Of a DNA stretch of 64,000 bases, positions 1 through 9,786 are shown in pieces. Each line of letters begins with the position of its first letter. Position 1 is the first letter of the stretch. Under the pieces are notes generated by a model. That model was not told the DNA's origin. It saw only the letters and a program-made list of their open reading frames with translations, and searched no databases. This stretch comes from Salinicoccus carnicancri Crm (GTDB lineage: Bacteria; Bacillota; Bacilli; Staphylococcales; Salinicoccaceae): positions 248,001 through 312,000 of the forward strand of contig NZ_ANAM01000008.1 in the NCBI RefSeq assembly GCF_000330705.1, given 5' to 3'. The translations under genes and the position numbers were made by a program.

Positions 1-2
1 AT

Positions 3-716
3 CATCCGAACACATACGACGGCATGTACAAACTGTTCCAGCCGGCGCAGGGATTCGCCCATATCGGACCTGCCTCTCGCGTAACGGGCAGGATGGACGG
101 CATGAATGAACACGGCCTCGTGATGGGCTATAATTTCATGAATCGGAAACAGCCTTTTGACGGTTTCACATGCTTCATCATCGGCAGATTCATACTTGAA
201 TTGTGCAGAAATGCTGATGATGCCAGACAACTTTTAAAAGAACTCCCCCACCGTGGCGGGTTCAGCTATGTCGTCCAGGACAAAGGCAACGACTCATTCA
301 TCGCGGAAACATCAGCCAGAGACATCGCATTCAGGCAATCCAACGTCTGTACGAATCATTATGAAATGCTCGAAATAGAAAATCGGAGGTATCTGACCGA
401 CTCTCTGGAACGCCTGACGATACTTGAGAGCACCGGCTCCCCTTCAGAATCCGAACTCATCGAGCTGTTCACAGACCGCAGATACGGTCTTTTTGTGGAT
501 AATTATAAAAGCTGGGCCGGAACGATACACACAAGCTTCTATGATAAGAACAATCTTGTCGCGGGCATCCGTCTCGGAGAGAACACTACATTGAATAAGT
601 TCAATTTCAAAAGCTGGCTGCAGGGTGGACAGGTCGGTCTTAAAGAGATAAAAGGGACACTGGATACAGACCTGAAATTCACAAACGCCGACTGGCGGAA
701 AATGAAAAACCTTTAA
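3..716 (+). CDS. C45-type N-terminal nucleophile amidohydrolase, 5' part outside window
   Basis: The reading frame is open from the window edge, so the N-terminus with the expected catalytic cysteine is missing. The visible part begins with HPNTYDGM just before the first in-frame ATG at 24. It continues through a stretch typical of linear amide C-N hydrolases and acyl-CoA:6-APA acyltransferase-like proteins: FAHIGPASRVTGRMDGMNEHG, then a GGFSYVVQDKG segment and conserved Asn residues. About 238 residues remain of a usual 330 or so. Family members cut amide bonds after self-cleavage at a Cys; the substrate cannot be told here. The stop codon lies inside a strong hairpin shared with the convergent ABC permease gene. 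Family assignment is from recognised pattern only. Confidence 0.6.
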   Translation, partial: HPNTYDGMYKLFQPAQGFAHIGPASRVTGRMDGMNEHGLVMGYNFMNRKQPFDGFTCFIIGRFILELCRNADDARQLLKELPHRGGFSYVVQDKGNDSFIAETSARDIAFRQSNVCTNHYEMLEIENRRYLTDSLERLTILESTGSPSESELIELFTDRRYGLFVDNYKSWAGTIHTSFYDKNNLVAGIRLGENTTLNKFNFKSWLQGGQVGLKEIKGTLDTDLKFTNADWRKMKNL

Positions 717-740
717 TGCAATAAGCATTAAAGGTTTTTC
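704..740. terminator. Bidirectional terminator between convergent genes
   Basis: A perfect 16-bp inverted repeat has arms at 704-719 and 725-740 around a 5-base loop. A-rich and T-rich ends on both sides let it act in both directions. It covers the stop codon of the C45-type gene and follows the stop of the convergent ABC permease. Confidence 0.85.
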
Positions 741-741
741 G

Positions 742-2682
742 CTACATACTCCTTCTGACCACTTTTCTGTAATTCAGGAGCGACAGGACACCGAACAGGG
801 AGTACAGAATGATGTATCCACCCATCACTGTGAGCATAGGTGTCCACATAGCTGTCCCGAACAGGAACCAGCCCGCCTTGACTGCAAAATATGTGTGGAG
901 CAGACCGATCAGCAGCGGTATGCCAAATGTGATGATCATCTTGATGGAGAGTCCTTTCATGATTTCCTTTTCGGAAAAGCCAAGCTTTCTCAGAATGCTG
1001 TAGCTCTCCTTCTCATCCTCACTTTCACCAATCTGCTTGAAATAGAGTATGCATCCTGATGTGAGAAGGAAAGCAAATCCGACGAATCCAATGATGAACA
1101 TCATCATGCCTGTCGTCTGCATCAGATTCGTATACTGGCTGATTTTTGACTCAAACCCAGGATGCTCCTCTATGTCCATCATGTTATAGATTTCCATGCT
1201 GTCCTCCCCTGTGATTTCAAGTCCATACATCGCTTCTGGTTTTGGGTATTCCTCATCAGGAGTGTAACGGGATTCCATCTCTTCATAGACTGCCTCATCC
1301 ACTATCACTGTCGGCATGCCGAAGGATATGAATGAGGGAAGAACCGCCCCGGACTCAATCTTCCCCAATTCAAGTGTGTGTTCATAATCCCCGCTGTGAA
1401 ACGTGAGCGGCTGTCCTGTTTCAAATGATACAACCGAGTCAAGGTACGACTGTACACCGGTGACCACCGTCTGGTTCTCACCCACATCAACTTCATCGAC
1501 GCTTTCATCACTGACCACATTCAACTTCATGTCCCGCTGACCGGTATGCCCCGCCTGATCACGGTCGATATCGACGGCTCCCTCATCTTTTACTTCATAC
1601 TCGATCAGAGGCCTTTCGACGATTTCGTATCCGACCCCCTCTTCCTGAAGCATCTCTTCGGAGTAGTGCAGCCCCTCCTCATCATAGAAAATATAATCCT
1701 CGGGTATTTGGGACTCCACAGTCTTATCCACTGAATAGTAGCTGATGTAGGACAGGGACATGAGACCCATACTGAGCGCACTTACCACACTGATCAATGT
1801 CAGCAGGAATGCATTGGATTTCATCTTGAACATGATGCTTGTCAGTGACAGTACGTCATTCACATTGACATGGCCGCCCTTTGACTTTCTGATCATATTG
1901 AAGATAAAGGCGACTGAAAATTTGAAGGTGATGTATGTCCCGATTATCGTCAGAAACAGGATGCCAAACAGAAGCGGCACGATGATCATGCCAAAATCAA
2001 AGATCTTAGCGGAAAGCCAGTAGCCGGATATGATCATCAGCAGTCCAATGATACCGAAGGCCATGGTTCCAACACCAAGTTTCTTGCGCCCCGACTCACT
2101 CGTACGATCCAAATTGAGCATCTTGATCAGTCTCGTCCTTTTCAGGAAGACGAAGTTCTGTATCATGAGGAGTGCGAAAATGACGATATACAGCACCGCC
2201 GTCTGAAGAACGGCATCGATTGAAAAGCTCAAACCGACCGGCAGATCTATCTGCATTGCCCGAAGCAGTATCATCAGCAGCATCCTTGATACAAGGAAAC
2301 CGAATCCTATGCCGAGTATCAGGCTGCCGAAGTAGATCATCGCATTTTCCAGCAGTAATATCCTGAAGACTCTATTTCCGCTCAGGCCGATCAGCTGGAA
2401 CAATGCGAGTTCCCTGTTGCGTCTTTTCAGGAAGATGGCGTTCGCAAACATGACAAAAGCGACGATGATGAATACCAAAAGGACCGAACCGACCAGGAAC
2501 CCCGTCGACATCATTGTTCCGGAGGAAATCTCTTTCTGTGCACTTTCATCCTTTGACATCAGCACGAACGAGAAGTACAGTGCGACACTGAACACGAGAG
2601 CAAAGATGTACAGTATATAGTTGCTCATATTCTTAAAAAAGTTTTTCAGAATGATGCTGTTAAGATTCAACGCCGACACCAC
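742..2682 (-). CDS. BceB/VraG-type ABC transporter permease
   Basis: This 646-residue permease has the layout of peptide-antibiotic transporters of the BceB family. There is a first membrane helix near residues 20-42, an FtsX-like group of three helices up to about 180, more helices around 205-315, and a large extracytoplasmic domain at about 320-520. Three further helices near 530-645 complete it. The big acidic outer domain is where family members bind the bacitracin- or lantibiotic-bound lipid target. The start is GTG at 2682, overlapping the ATPase gene by 23 bases. A TTG at 2670, preceded by GGGTGGTG, is an equally good start. Partners are the ATPase just upstream and the two-component system beyond it. 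Known homologues both sense and detoxify; the exact drug is unknown. Confidence 0.88.
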   Translation of the reverse strand: MVSALNLNSIILKNFFKNMSNYILYIFALVFSVALYFSFVLMSKDESAQKEISSGTMMSTGFLVGSVLLVFIIVAFVMFANAIFLKRRNRELALFQLIGLSGNRVFRILLLENAMIYFGSLILGIGFGFLVSRMLLMILLRAMQIDLPVGLSFSIDAVLQTAVLYIVIFALLMIQNFVFLKRTRLIKMLNLDRTSESGRKKLGVGTMAFGIIGLLMIISGYWLSAKIFDFGMIIVPLLFGILFLTIIGTYITFKFSVAFIFNMIRKSKGGHVNVNDVLSLTSIMFKMKSNAFLLTLISVVSALSMGLMSLSYISYYSVDKTVESQIPEDYIFYDEEGLHYSEEMLQEEGVGYEIVERPLIEYEVKDEGAVDIDRDQAGHTGQRDMKLNVVSDESVDEVDVGENQTVVTGVQSYLDSVVSFETGQPLTFHSGDYEHTLELGKIESGAVLPSFISFGMPTVIVDEAVYEEMESRYTPDEEYPKPEAMYGLEITGEDSMEIYNMMDIEEHPGFESKISQYTNLMQTTGMMMFIIGFVGFAFLLTSGCILYFKQIGESEDEKESYSILRKLGFSEKEIMKGLSIKMIITFGIPLLIGLLHTYFAVKAGWFLFGTAMWTPMLTVMGGYIILYSLFGVLSLLNYRKVVRRSM

Positions 2683-3418
2683 CCAGCACGCTCTGTGTAT
2701 TCATGATTTCCTTGTAGAAGTATTCCTGGGAACTTTCTCCGCGTCGGAGAGTCGAGTACACAAGACCGTCTTTCAGGAAAATCACCCGGCCGGAATAGCT
2801 TGCGGCTGTGGCATCATGCGTAACCATCATGATTGTGGAGTTGCTCAGTTCATTCAGAGTCTGCAGTTTCCCAAGCAGATTGCTCGCCGCCTTTGAATCC
2901 AGGGCGCCTGTCGGCTCATCTGCAAAAATGATCTTGGGTTGATGGATGAATGCCCGTGCAGCACTGGTACGCTGCATCTGTCCGCCTGAAATTGCATCCG
3001 GATATTTGTCCTGAATATCGAATATACCGAGTTCATTCGCGACAAGTTCAAACTGTTTTTCAACTTCCGGCTTTTTCATGTTCCTTATGGAAAGCGGAAG
3101 AAGTATGTTCTCTTTGACCGTCAGCGTATTGAGCAGATTATACTCCTGGAATATGAAGCCGAGGTCGTTCTTCCTGAAATTGGCGAGCTTCTTATCTTTC
3201 AGCCCGGTAATATCCTGATCTTCTATGATGATGTGACCGCTGGTCACCCGGTCGATGGAGCTGAGCACATTCAGCAGCGTGGTCTTTCCGGAGCCTGATG
3301 CCCCCATTATCGAGACAAACTCCCCTTTTTCTATGCTCATGTCGATCCCTTTTAATACCTCAGTCCTGTTGAGTCTGTTTCCATATGTTTTTTTAATATC
3401 TTTTGCTTCGAGAATCAT
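2660..3418 (-). CDS. BceA/VraF-type ABC transporter ATP-binding protein
   Basis: A 252-residue ABC ATPase of the MacB/LolD-like group that pairs with BceB permeases. Walker A reads GASGSGKTT near residue 40, the signature is SGGQMQR and Walker B is [13 protein letters not shown]. The signature is followed by TSAARAF, where most relatives have V-A-I-ARA, a mild departure. The gene starts at an ATG with GGAGGG upstream and its 3' end overlaps the permease start, so the two are translationally coupled. The ATPase powers the permease at the inner face of the membrane. Confidence 0.9.
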   Translation of the reverse strand: MILEAKDIKKTYGNRLNRTEVLKGIDMSIEKGEFVSIMGASGSGKTTLLNVLSSIDRVTSGHIIIEDQDITGLKDKKLANFRKNDLGFIFQEYNLLNTLTVKENILLPLSIRNMKKPEVEKQFELVANELGIFDIQDKYPDAISGGQMQRTSAARAFIHQPKIIFADEPTGALDSKAASNLLGKLQTLNELSNSTIMMVTHDATAASYSGRVIFLKDGLVYSTLRRGESSQEYFYKEIMNTQSVLGGVGVES

Positions 3419-3507
3419 GACGATCCCTCCGTCTCTAATTTGTTTCTATGTTATATAATAGGACCCGGATCCAAAAGTTTCGTTTGATTCTCATTACATA
3501 AATACAA
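3419..3507 (-). promoter_or_regulatory. Probable promoter and operator region of the ABC transporter pair
   Basis: This 89-base gap lies between the kinase terminator and the ATPase start. On the minus strand it has an AT-rich TATTATATAAC stretch that could hold the -10 box, next to a near-palindrome GGATCCGGGTCC. In BceRS-type systems the response regulator activates exactly this position. I could not find a clear -35 box or a match to the known BceR repeat. Confidence 0.3.
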
Positions 3508-3537
3508 AACCATGTGACACTTTTGTCACATGGTTGA
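3505..3537 (-). terminator. Terminator at end of the histidine kinase gene
   Basis: A 12-bp perfect stem (3508-3519 and 3524-3535) with a 4-base loop spans the kinase stop codon. On the minus strand it is followed by TTTTGTATTT. It separates the regulator transcript from the ABC transporter genes, which would then need their own promoter in 3419-3507. Confidence 0.7.
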
Positions 3538-4527
3538 AACATGCTGGAACCTGTTCTTTTTAGGCAATGTCACAGTGACTGTAGTACCCACGCCGTAAGC
3601 AGATTCGACATGCAGTCTGATGTCCATCGCGCGCGCCGCTTCCCGGGCAAGATATAACCCCATCCCCGTGGCCTGGCTGTCTCCGTGATCGCTTGTGGAT
3701 GTGAATCCTGCGTCAAAGATCCTCGGCAGGTCCTGTCCACTTATACCCCTGCCCCTGTCTTTTATCACGAGCACCGGCCATTCTTCATCCATAAAGCTCT
3801 CAATATCGATATCACTGTTCTCCGAATACTTAACACTGTTCATAATGCATTGATCGATGATGAATGAAAACCATTTGAGGTCCGTCTCCATATGAGCTTG
3901 ACGAAGATCGAGATTGAAACCGATCCCTTTTTCCATGCACAGTGCCCGGAGTTTCCGCAGGGCGGCCGTTATGACCTGCTCCACCTCGACTTTTTCGATA
4001 TACAGATCATTGCTGATGTTTGACAGCCTCCTGTCGTAGAGCATTTCATTCAGCATTGAATCAAGGCGCAGCCATTCCTCTTCAAGCCCCTGCCTTTTGG
4101 AGTCTTTCAGATCGCCGATCATAAGCTTCATTGTGGTCATCGGCATTTTCATATCGTGGATCCACTTCGTCATCTCATCCAGGTTCTCACTCGTCTTCAT
4201 GGATTCCCTCTCAAGAAGTTCATTGTGGTTTTTCAGGAACTTTTTCATTTTACCATCGACCATCTTCTCGTACGGGGTCTCAGGTGGCGGGAGAGTGTCA
4301 ATGTCACTGATTCTCTCCAGGCTTTTGAATTCCTTCCTGTATTTTCTGCCTTTGTAATAATCGACGCCCAAAAAGATCAAAAAGATGACGAGGTTGACGA
4401 CAACAATATATATCAATGATATACCCGGTATTTCCGTATCCAGCAGACCGAGTATGAGAATCGACAGACTCAGGAGACAGAACACCAGTATCCACGGCAT
4501 TTTCTGTTTGATATAGATGAGAATCAC
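3526..4527 (-). CDS. Intramembrane-sensing histidine kinase (BceS/GraS type)
   Basis: The kinase has 333 residues with two membrane helices close together near residues 11-30 and 35-55 and almost no outer loop, the hallmark of intramembrane-sensing kinases that are switched on by their ABC transporter. The phospho-acceptor is H124 in WIHDMKMP, the BceS-type H-box. N, G1 and G2 boxes follow as NSVKYS, DRGRGIS and GMGLYL. It overlaps the response regulator gene by 4 bases. Known relatives (BceS, GraS, BraS) respond to bacitracin, nisin or cationic peptides through transport flux, not by direct ligand binding. Confidence 0.9.
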   Translation of the reverse strand: MILIYIKQKMPWILVFCLLSLSILILGLLDTEIPGISLIYIVVVNLVIFLIFLGVDYYKGRKYRKEFKSLERISDIDTLPPPETPYEKMVDGKMKKFLKNHNELLERESMKTSENLDEMTKWIHDMKMPMTTMKLMIGDLKDSKRQGLEEEWLRLDSMLNEMLYDRRLSNISNDLYIEKVEVEQVITAALRKLRALCMEKGIGFNLDLRQAHMETDLKWFSFIIDQCIMNSVKYSENSDIDIESFMDEEWPVLVIKDRGRGISGQDLPRIFDAGFTSTSDHGDSQATGMGLYLAREAARAMDIRLHVESAYGVGTTVTVTLPKKNRFQHVSTM

Positions 4528-5201
4528 TCCCTGATCATATAGCCCAGTCCAGTTTTGGTGATGATTGCATCCGCAAGCCCCATGTCTTCGAGTTTTTTCC
4601 GGATCCTGTTAACATTCACTGTAAGCGTATTGTCACTTATGAATTTAGAATCATCCCACAGCTGCTCAATGATGGACTCACGCGCCACGACCTGTCCCGG
4701 GCTCTTCATAAGTATGGAAAGGATGAAAGATTCGTTTTTGGTCAGGCTCACATGCTCATCTTCCTTTGAAATTGTCAATTTCCTGAAGTCGAACAGAGCA
4801 TCCCTGAATTTCACGACATCCATGTCTTGATTCTGATACTGATATACCCGTCTCAGCAGCGCCTGGACTTTCGCCACCAGCACATCAAAATTGAATGGCT
4901 TCTGTATATAGTCATCACTGCCCATCTGCATGCTCATGACCATATCTGTCGGATGATCCCTGGAAGACAGAAAGATTATGGGCAGGCTGGAAATGTCCCT
5001 GATCCGCCGGCACCAGTAGAAGCCGTCATATTTAGGGAGGGTGATGTCTATGATCACAAGATCCGGCTCCCCTTTGATGAAATCATTCATAACATTTGAG
5101 AAATCGGTGACGCCGAATACACTGTAATCCCACTCCGCAAGCCTCTTTTCCAGCTGCCTGAACAGGCTCTCATCATCTTCTATTATGAAAATTCCAGACA
5201 T
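4524..5201 (-). CDS. OmpR-family response regulator (BceR/GraR type)
   Basis: I place the start at 5201 (MSGIFIIEDDE), which has a GGTAGGGAT ribosome site and gives 225 residues; a longer frame to 5267 has no family match. The receiver domain has acidic residues EDD near position 9, phospho-acceptor D52 and conserved K101. A winged-helix DNA-binding domain with TLTVNVNRIRKKL fills the C-terminal half. It is the first gene of the pair with the kinase (4-base overlap). Expected target is the promoter of the downstream ABC transporter genes. Orthologues are BceR, GraR or BraR; which one is not decided by sequence alone. Confidence 0.9.
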   Translation of the reverse strand: MSGIFIIEDDESLFRQLEKRLAEWDYSVFGVTDFSNVMNDFIKGEPDLVIIDITLPKYDGFYWCRRIRDISSLPIIFLSSRDHPTDMVMSMQMGSDDYIQKPFNFDVLVAKVQALLRRVYQYQNQDMDVVKFRDALFDFRKLTISKEDEHVSLTKNESFILSILMKSPGQVVARESIIEQLWDDSKFISDNTLTVNVNRIRKKLEDMGLADAIITKTGLGYMIRE

Positions 5202-5246
5202 GTAATCCCTACCCATCCGACAATTAAAATAAAAATATCCAGTTCC

Positions 5247-5252
5247 ATTATA
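5247..5252 (-). promoter_or_regulatory. Candidate -10 box of the response regulator gene
   Basis: A perfect TATAAT on the minus strand lies 46 bases before the response regulator start, in the 86-base gap after the phenylalanine dehydrogenase gene. The hexamer 17 bases upstream (GATACA) matches the -35 consensus poorly, so this may be an activated or weak promoter. Confidence 0.4.
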
Positions 5253-5287
5253 TATGAAACCGGACATTTTGTATCGTGAAGCAATGT

Positions 5288-6436
5288 CTAATTGTCAAAA
5301 TCCCATTTTGGCCGCCCCTCTGCAGAAAACATGCTGTCCATCTTCCGTCTGAGTTCAAGTTTCTGTTCACACATCTCATCTGCCGCCCTGAAAGTACCGA
5401 TGTTTCTCTCTTTCGAAATGTCGAAAATCCGTTCAAGCGAGTGGCCGATGTTCCTGGTCTTGGTCATCACACGGTCCGGATTCGCCCCGTACAGTTCGTC
5501 CGCCACCTGGATTAGACCGCCACTGTTGACGATATAATCCGGCGCATACAATATACCGCGTTCATGGACCACCTCACCATGAGCATCAGATGCCAGAACG
5601 TTGTTTGCACTGCCGACGATGGCCTGCATCCTGAAGTCTTTGAGCGTTTCATCATTGATGACACCACCGATGGCACATGGGACGAATACATCAGCATCCA
5701 CCGTGTATATATCTTCCAGCGGAACGAATTCAACTTCACCGTCAAGAGCATCCGCACGGTCTGCAATTGCCTTCACTGAATCACCGCTGATATCCGCGGC
5801 AAATATCTTTGCTCCACGTGCGAGCAGGTGCTCTGCAACTTTGAAACCGACTTTTCCGAGCCCCTGGACGGCATAAGTTCTTGAAGCAATGTCACGGGTC
5901 CCATAGAGTTCTTTATTCGCCGCTTCAATGCCGTATATTACACCCAGTGCAGTCGGTTCGCTTGAGTCTCCGCCACCGTGGAATTCTGGGGGTTTTCCGG
6001 CAATCTGCCTGGTTTCTTTGAGTGCATGGGTGAAGTCTCCGATTTCTGTTCCCATATCCGTTCCGGTATAGAATCTTTTATGGAGGGAATCCACCATCTG
6101 CCCGTAGGCTCTGAACAGTTCCGGTTTCCTGTCTGTTTTCGGATTGCCGATGATCACCCCTTTGCCGCCGCCGAAGTCCACATCCGCACCGATGCACTTG
6201 TAGGTCATCCCCCTGGAAAGCTTCAGTGAATCGTCCAGTGCTTCATCAAATGAATTGTACATCTGCATGCGCGTGCCGCCGAGCGCCGGTCCAAAAGTCG
6301 TATCGTGGATGGAAATGATCGCCCTGAGTCCCACTTCAGGACGGTTACAGATCAGCACCTGCTCGTGACCTGCAATCCTCTCCATGATTTCAAAATCTCC
6401 CATTGTTTCCATTTTCTCAATATCTCTGATCCCCAT
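5288..6436 (-). CDS. Phenylalanine dehydrogenase (Glu/Leu/Phe/Val dehydrogenase family)
   Basis: NAD-dependent oxidative deamination of an amino acid to its 2-oxo acid. The 382-residue protein, counted from the ATG at 6436 with GAGGGG ahead, has substrate-binding K80 (MTYK), catalytic K92 (GGGK), catalytic D127 (TGTDMGT) and dinucleotide motif GLGKVG at 192-197. The residues that separate phenylalanine from leucine dehydrogenases favour phenylalanine: G125 in YTGTD and L308 in NSGGLIQ. These correspond to Gly124 and Leu307 of the Lysinibacillus sphaericus enzyme, where leucine dehydrogenase has Ala and Val. The C-terminal PKWDF also resembles bacterial phenylalanine dehydrogenases. It is the last gene of the E1alpha-E1beta-E2 operon, 5 bases after E2. 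Automatic pipelines would probably call it leucine dehydrogenase. Confidence 0.8.
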   Translation of the reverse strand: MGIRDIEKMETMGDFEIMERIAGHEQVLICNRPEVGLRAIISIHDTTFGPALGGTRMQMYNSFDEALDDSLKLSRGMTYKCIGADVDFGGGKGVIIGNPKTDRKPELFRAYGQMVDSLHKRFYTGTDMGTEIGDFTHALKETRQIAGKPPEFHGGGDSSEPTALGVIYGIEAANKELYGTRDIASRTYAVQGLGKVGFKVAEHLLARGAKIFAADISGDSVKAIADRADALDGEVEFVPLEDIYTVDADVFVPCAIGGVINDETLKDFRMQAIVGSANNVLASDAHGEVVHERGILYAPDYIVNSGGLIQVADELYGANPDRVMTKTRNIGHSLERIFDISKERNIGTFRAADEMCEQKLELRRKMDSMFSAEGRPKWDFDN

Positions 6437-6441
6437 TGTAG

Positions 6442-7692
6442 TCACCCCTCGAATAATATGGTTTCAGGATCTGCCAGAAACACCTTCAAATCTTCGATTA
6501 TTTGTGTGGCATGCGCGCCGTCAATGATCCTGTGATCAAATGTGAAGGACAGTTTCATCATCGGTCTCACTTCTATTTCTTTCTCCCCGTTCACAACCGC
6601 TTCATCCTGTATACGGCCAAGCCCGAGAATTGCAGCTTCCGGGTAATTGAGCAGAGGTGTCATATGGACACCCGATGAACTCATGGAGCCTGTGTTGGTC
6701 ACTGTGACGGAGCCGTATTCCATATCATATGAGGTCAGTTTCCTGTCCCGCGCCCTGTCAGCCATATCGGTAATTCCATCTGCGATTTCCAGCAGATTCA
6801 ACCGGTTTGCATGCTTGATATTAGGTACGATCAGACCCGAAGGTGCATCGATGGCAACGCCTATGTTGCAAAACTCCTTGATCCGCAGACTTCCGCCCCC
6901 GTCATCGATTTCGGAATTAAGCGCCGGGTGCCGCTTCAACAGGGAAGCCATCGCCAAAACTGCATAAGCCGTATATGTCAGCCTGATGCCCCGATCAGCA
7001 GCCTGCCCTTTGAAACGGTCCCTGTGCGCGATGAGACGCCGGGCATCGACGGCATCGAAAACAGTCACCTGTGGCGCCTTTGTTACGCTGTCGAGAAGAG
7101 CGTTCGAAATCGCTTTTCTCATCGGAGGAAGTAATTCATGCCTGTAGGAAAATTCTTCTCCGGACAAAGCTCCCTGTCTATCCGCATCAGTGTCGGAAGA
7201 ATCTATGTGGCGGTCGATATCCTCTTTGGTTATTCTCCCCTTCCTTCCCGTGCCTTCCACCTGTGTCAGGTCGGCCCCTTTTGTTTTCGCATATTTTCTG
7301 ACACTCGGCACTGCAAGCATCCTGATATCCACGCCGTCAACAATGAATTTCTTATTCACCAGAGGTGCGCCGCCTCTTTCCTCCCCGGACGGTCCAGTGC
7401 TGTTTTCAGCCATTTTTTCGGCTGATTCCTGCACCGGTTCCTCCCGGTTTTCTCCCGATCCGTCATCGATGGTCACAAGCACCTCCCCGACTTTGGCAAT
7501 ACCGCTTTTTATCTTTATATCTTCAACGATTCCAGTGACCGGTGATGTGATTTCCACAACCGATTTATCGTTCTGGATTTCAAGCAGCGGCTCATCTTCC
7601 TTCACATGGTCTCCCACTGATTTGAGCCAGCCTGTAATATCACTCTCAGTCAGCCCTTCCCCTATATCGGGCAGTCTGAATTCATACCCCAT
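6442..7692 (-). CDS. 2-oxo acid dehydrogenase E2, dihydrolipoyl acyltransferase
   Basis: The E2 core subunit moves an acyl group from E1 to CoA. From the start at 7692 (SD AGGAAGGGG, ATG at position 3 of the longer frame) it has 416 residues. There is one lipoyl domain with lipoylated K43 in [10 protein letters not shown], then a Glu/Ser/Pro-rich linker and a peripheral subunit-binding domain starting at VPSVRKYAK. The C-terminal catalytic domain ends with the active-site DHRIIDG. A single lipoyl domain is usual for Gram-positive complexes. No E3 gene follows; dihydrolipoamide dehydrogenase must come from elsewhere. Acyl specificity cannot be read from the sequence. Confidence 0.9.
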   Translation of the reverse strand: MGYEFRLPDIGEGLTESDITGWLKSVGDHVKEDEPLLEIQNDKSVVEITSPVTGIVEDIKIKSGIAKVGEVLVTIDDGSGENREEPVQESAEKMAENSTGPSGEERGGAPLVNKKFIVDGVDIRMLAVPSVRKYAKTKGADLTQVEGTGRKGRITKEDIDRHIDSSDTDADRQGALSGEEFSYRHELLPPMRKAISNALLDSVTKAPQVTVFDAVDARRLIAHRDRFKGQAADRGIRLTYTAYAVLAMASLLKRHPALNSEIDDGGGSLRIKEFCNIGVAIDAPSGLIVPNIKHANRLNLLEIADGITDMADRARDRKLTSYDMEYGSVTVTNTGSMSSSGVHMTPLLNYPEAAILGLGRIQDEAVVNGEKEIEVRPMMKLSFTFDHRIIDGAHATQIIEDLKVFLADPETILFEG

Positions 7693-7706
7693 TTTCATAC
7701 CCCTTC

Positions 7707-8675
7707 CTAAAACTCCAGAGTTTCCCTGATTGTCTCTTCAATTTTCACGCTGTCCGGTATCCATATATTCTCGGCAGCCCCGAAAGCGAAAGTCGTATCC
7801 GGAGGTGTAACACGTTTTGGAGGTGACTCCAGATACATGAAGCAGTGCTCGGCAATCTCTCCTGACAGATTCCCCATCACACCGGATGACCGCTGCGCTT
7901 CCTGTACCACCACCACATTGCCGGTCTTTTTGACGGACTTTTCTATCGTATCCATGTCAATCGGTGAAATGGTGCGCAGATCGATAATCTCGACCGAAGC
8001 ATCACTTTTTTCTGCAGCCAAAACCGCCTCATGCACCATCTGGCCGTATGCCACGACAGTCACTTCATCGCCGGCACGAACGATATTCGCTTTATCGAGC
8101 GGCACAGTATATTTTTCTTTTGGGACCTCCTCTTTAACAGAACGGTAAAGCTTCAGATGCTCGAGGAATAGGACCGGGTCGTCAGATTCGATTGATGATA
8201 TCAAAAGACCTTTGGCATCATACGGAGAGCTTGGCACCACCACCCTTATCCCGGGTGCCTGTGTAACCATGCCCTCAAAACTGTCTGAATGCAGCTCTGG
8301 TGTGTGTACGCCGCCCCCGAACGGTGCCCGGATCGTAATCGGGAGATTCTTCGTACCGCCGGTGCGGTACCTGTATCTCGACATCTGTCCGGCAATCGAG
8401 TCCATCGCCTCCAGTACGAAGCCGAAAAACTGCAGTTCGGGGACCGGTCTGAACTTGTTTTCCGCAAGTCCGATGGACATGCCCAGAATCCCGCTTTCAG
8501 CAAGTGGTGTATCAAATACACGATTTTCACCAAATTTATCCTGCAGGCCGTCGGTCACTCTGAACACTCCGCCATTTTTACCGATATCCTCTCCAAAAAC
8601 CAGTGTGTCTCCATCTTCCTGGAGCTTTATGGCAAGAGCTTCATTCAGTGCCTGTACAATGGTTAGCTGTCTCAT
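7707..8675 (-). CDS. 2-oxo acid dehydrogenase E1 beta subunit
   Basis: A 322-residue transketolase-like subunit with the [12 protein letters not shown] motif near the N-terminus, the PDAKGLL-type region at about 150 and the conserved VVVQEAQR near 260. Its overall pattern is closer to pyruvate dehydrogenase E1 beta than to standard branched-chain subunits. It overlaps E1alpha by 4 bases (ATGA), so the two chains are made together. With E1alpha it decarboxylates a 2-oxo acid using thiamine diphosphate. Confidence 0.9.
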   Translation of the reverse strand: MRQLTIVQALNEALAIKLQEDGDTLVFGEDIGKNGGVFRVTDGLQDKFGENRVFDTPLAESGILGMSIGLAENKFRPVPELQFFGFVLEAMDSIAGQMSRYRYRTGGTKNLPITIRAPFGGGVHTPELHSDSFEGMVTQAPGIRVVVPSSPYDAKGLLISSIESDDPVLFLEHLKLYRSVKEEVPKEKYTVPLDKANIVRAGDEVTVVAYGQMVHEAVLAAEKSDASVEIIDLRTISPIDMDTIEKSVKKTGNVVVVQEAQRSSGVMGNLSGEIAEHCFMYLESPPKRVTPPDTTFAFGAAENIWIPDSVKIEETIRETLEF

Positions 8676-9769
8676 GAATGTTTCCTCCCCGCATATCCTT
8701 CCTGCTGCCTTTTGTAGAATCCGGGTTTCACACTATACATATTATCGATGAAGTCATCCACAGTCTGTCCGGGTGTCTTCCTGACTTTTTCAAGAGCTTC
8801 TTTAATTTCAAGGCGGACCTGTTCTTCTGTCTGCGACTCGATCCTGTCATCCCAGAGTCCCTTTTTCTGCAGGAATTTCCTCATCCGTATCAGCTGATCC
8901 TTCTTCTCCCAGGCCGTCAGTTCCTCATCATCACGGTAGCGGGTCGGATCATCACTCATGGTATGCGGTCCGTATCTGTATGTGAGGGTCTCGATCAATA
9001 CCGGCCCCCGCCCCTCTGTTGCATATTTCCTTGCAAATTTCACAGCGCTTAAGACCGCCAGCGGGTCCATGCCGTCCACCTGGATGCCGAATACTCCGGC
9101 GGCAGCCGCCTTCTGAACGAGGGTGGCCGCCCGCGTCTGCACTTCGCGCGGAGTGGATATTCCGAAACCGTTGTTCTGGACGATGAAAATGGCTTTTGCA
9201 TCAAAACTTCCCGCCATGTTCAATCCTTCGTAAAAGTCGCCCTGTGAAGAGCCCCCATCCCCTATATATGTAAGGACCACACGGTTTTCCTTTCTCAACT
9301 TGAAAGACAACCCAAGCCCCGCCGCCTGTACGATCTGGGCACCGATTATGACCTGGGGCGGCATGGCATTCAAGCCTTCGGGAAACAGATTGCCCTCCAC
9401 ATGCCCCTTATACCAGAGGAAAGCCTTATGAAGCGGCAGACCGTGCATCACGAGGGGTGGGATGTCCCGGTATGTCGGCAGCAGATAATCCTCCGGTTCA
9501 AGAGCAAACTGGCTCGCAAGCTGACTTGCCTCCTGTCCGCCGCTCGGAGCGTAATTTCCGAGTACTCCCTGCCTGTTCAGATTGGTCACCCGTGTATCAT
9601 ATATCCTGCCCCAGATCATCCGCTTCATAAGTTCGACAAGTTCGTCATCACTAATATCGGGGTACAGGGTGTCATCGATGATTTCCCCTTCCTCATCGAT
9701 GATGCGGAGAACCGGGTAAAGTTTTCCGATTCCTTCAAACTGCGCCTCTGCATCAAAAGGATTCAACAT
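8672..9769 (-). CDS. 2-oxo acid dehydrogenase E1 alpha subunit
   Basis: First gene of a four-gene operon. The 365-residue protein carries the thiamine diphosphate motif from GDG (170-172) to NN (199-200) and the YAPSGGQEASQ segment of E1 alpha chains. It looks like a paralogue of the housekeeping PdhA, whose genes usually come with pdhD; here no E3 gene is present and an amino acid dehydrogenase takes the last place. That context suggests the substrate is a 2-oxo acid from amino acid breakdown. A strong GGGGGAG ribosome site precedes the ATG, and a perfect cre lies 18 bases further upstream. Confidence 0.9.
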   Translation of the reverse strand: MLNPFDAEAQFEGIGKLYPVLRIIDEEGEIIDDTLYPDISDDELVELMKRMIWGRIYDTRVTNLNRQGVLGNYAPSGGQEASQLASQFALEPEDYLLPTYRDIPPLVMHGLPLHKAFLWYKGHVEGNLFPEGLNAMPPQVIIGAQIVQAAGLGLSFKLRKENRVVLTYIGDGGSSQGDFYEGLNMAGSFDAKAIFIVQNNGFGISTPREVQTRAATLVQKAAAAGVFGIQVDGMDPLAVLSAVKFARKYATEGRGPVLIETLTYRYGPHTMSDDPTRYRDDEELTAWEKKDQLIRMRKFLQKKGLWDDRIESQTEEQVRLEIKEALEKVRKTPGQTVDDFIDNMYSVKPGFYKRQQEGYAGRKHS

Positions 9770-9786
9770 ATTTCTCCCCCTATTCC

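Noticed and set aside
5288-6436. Leucine dehydrogenase as the name of this gene
   Set aside because: The family fits, but the Gly and Leu specificity residues and overall pattern match phenylalanine dehydrogenases better.
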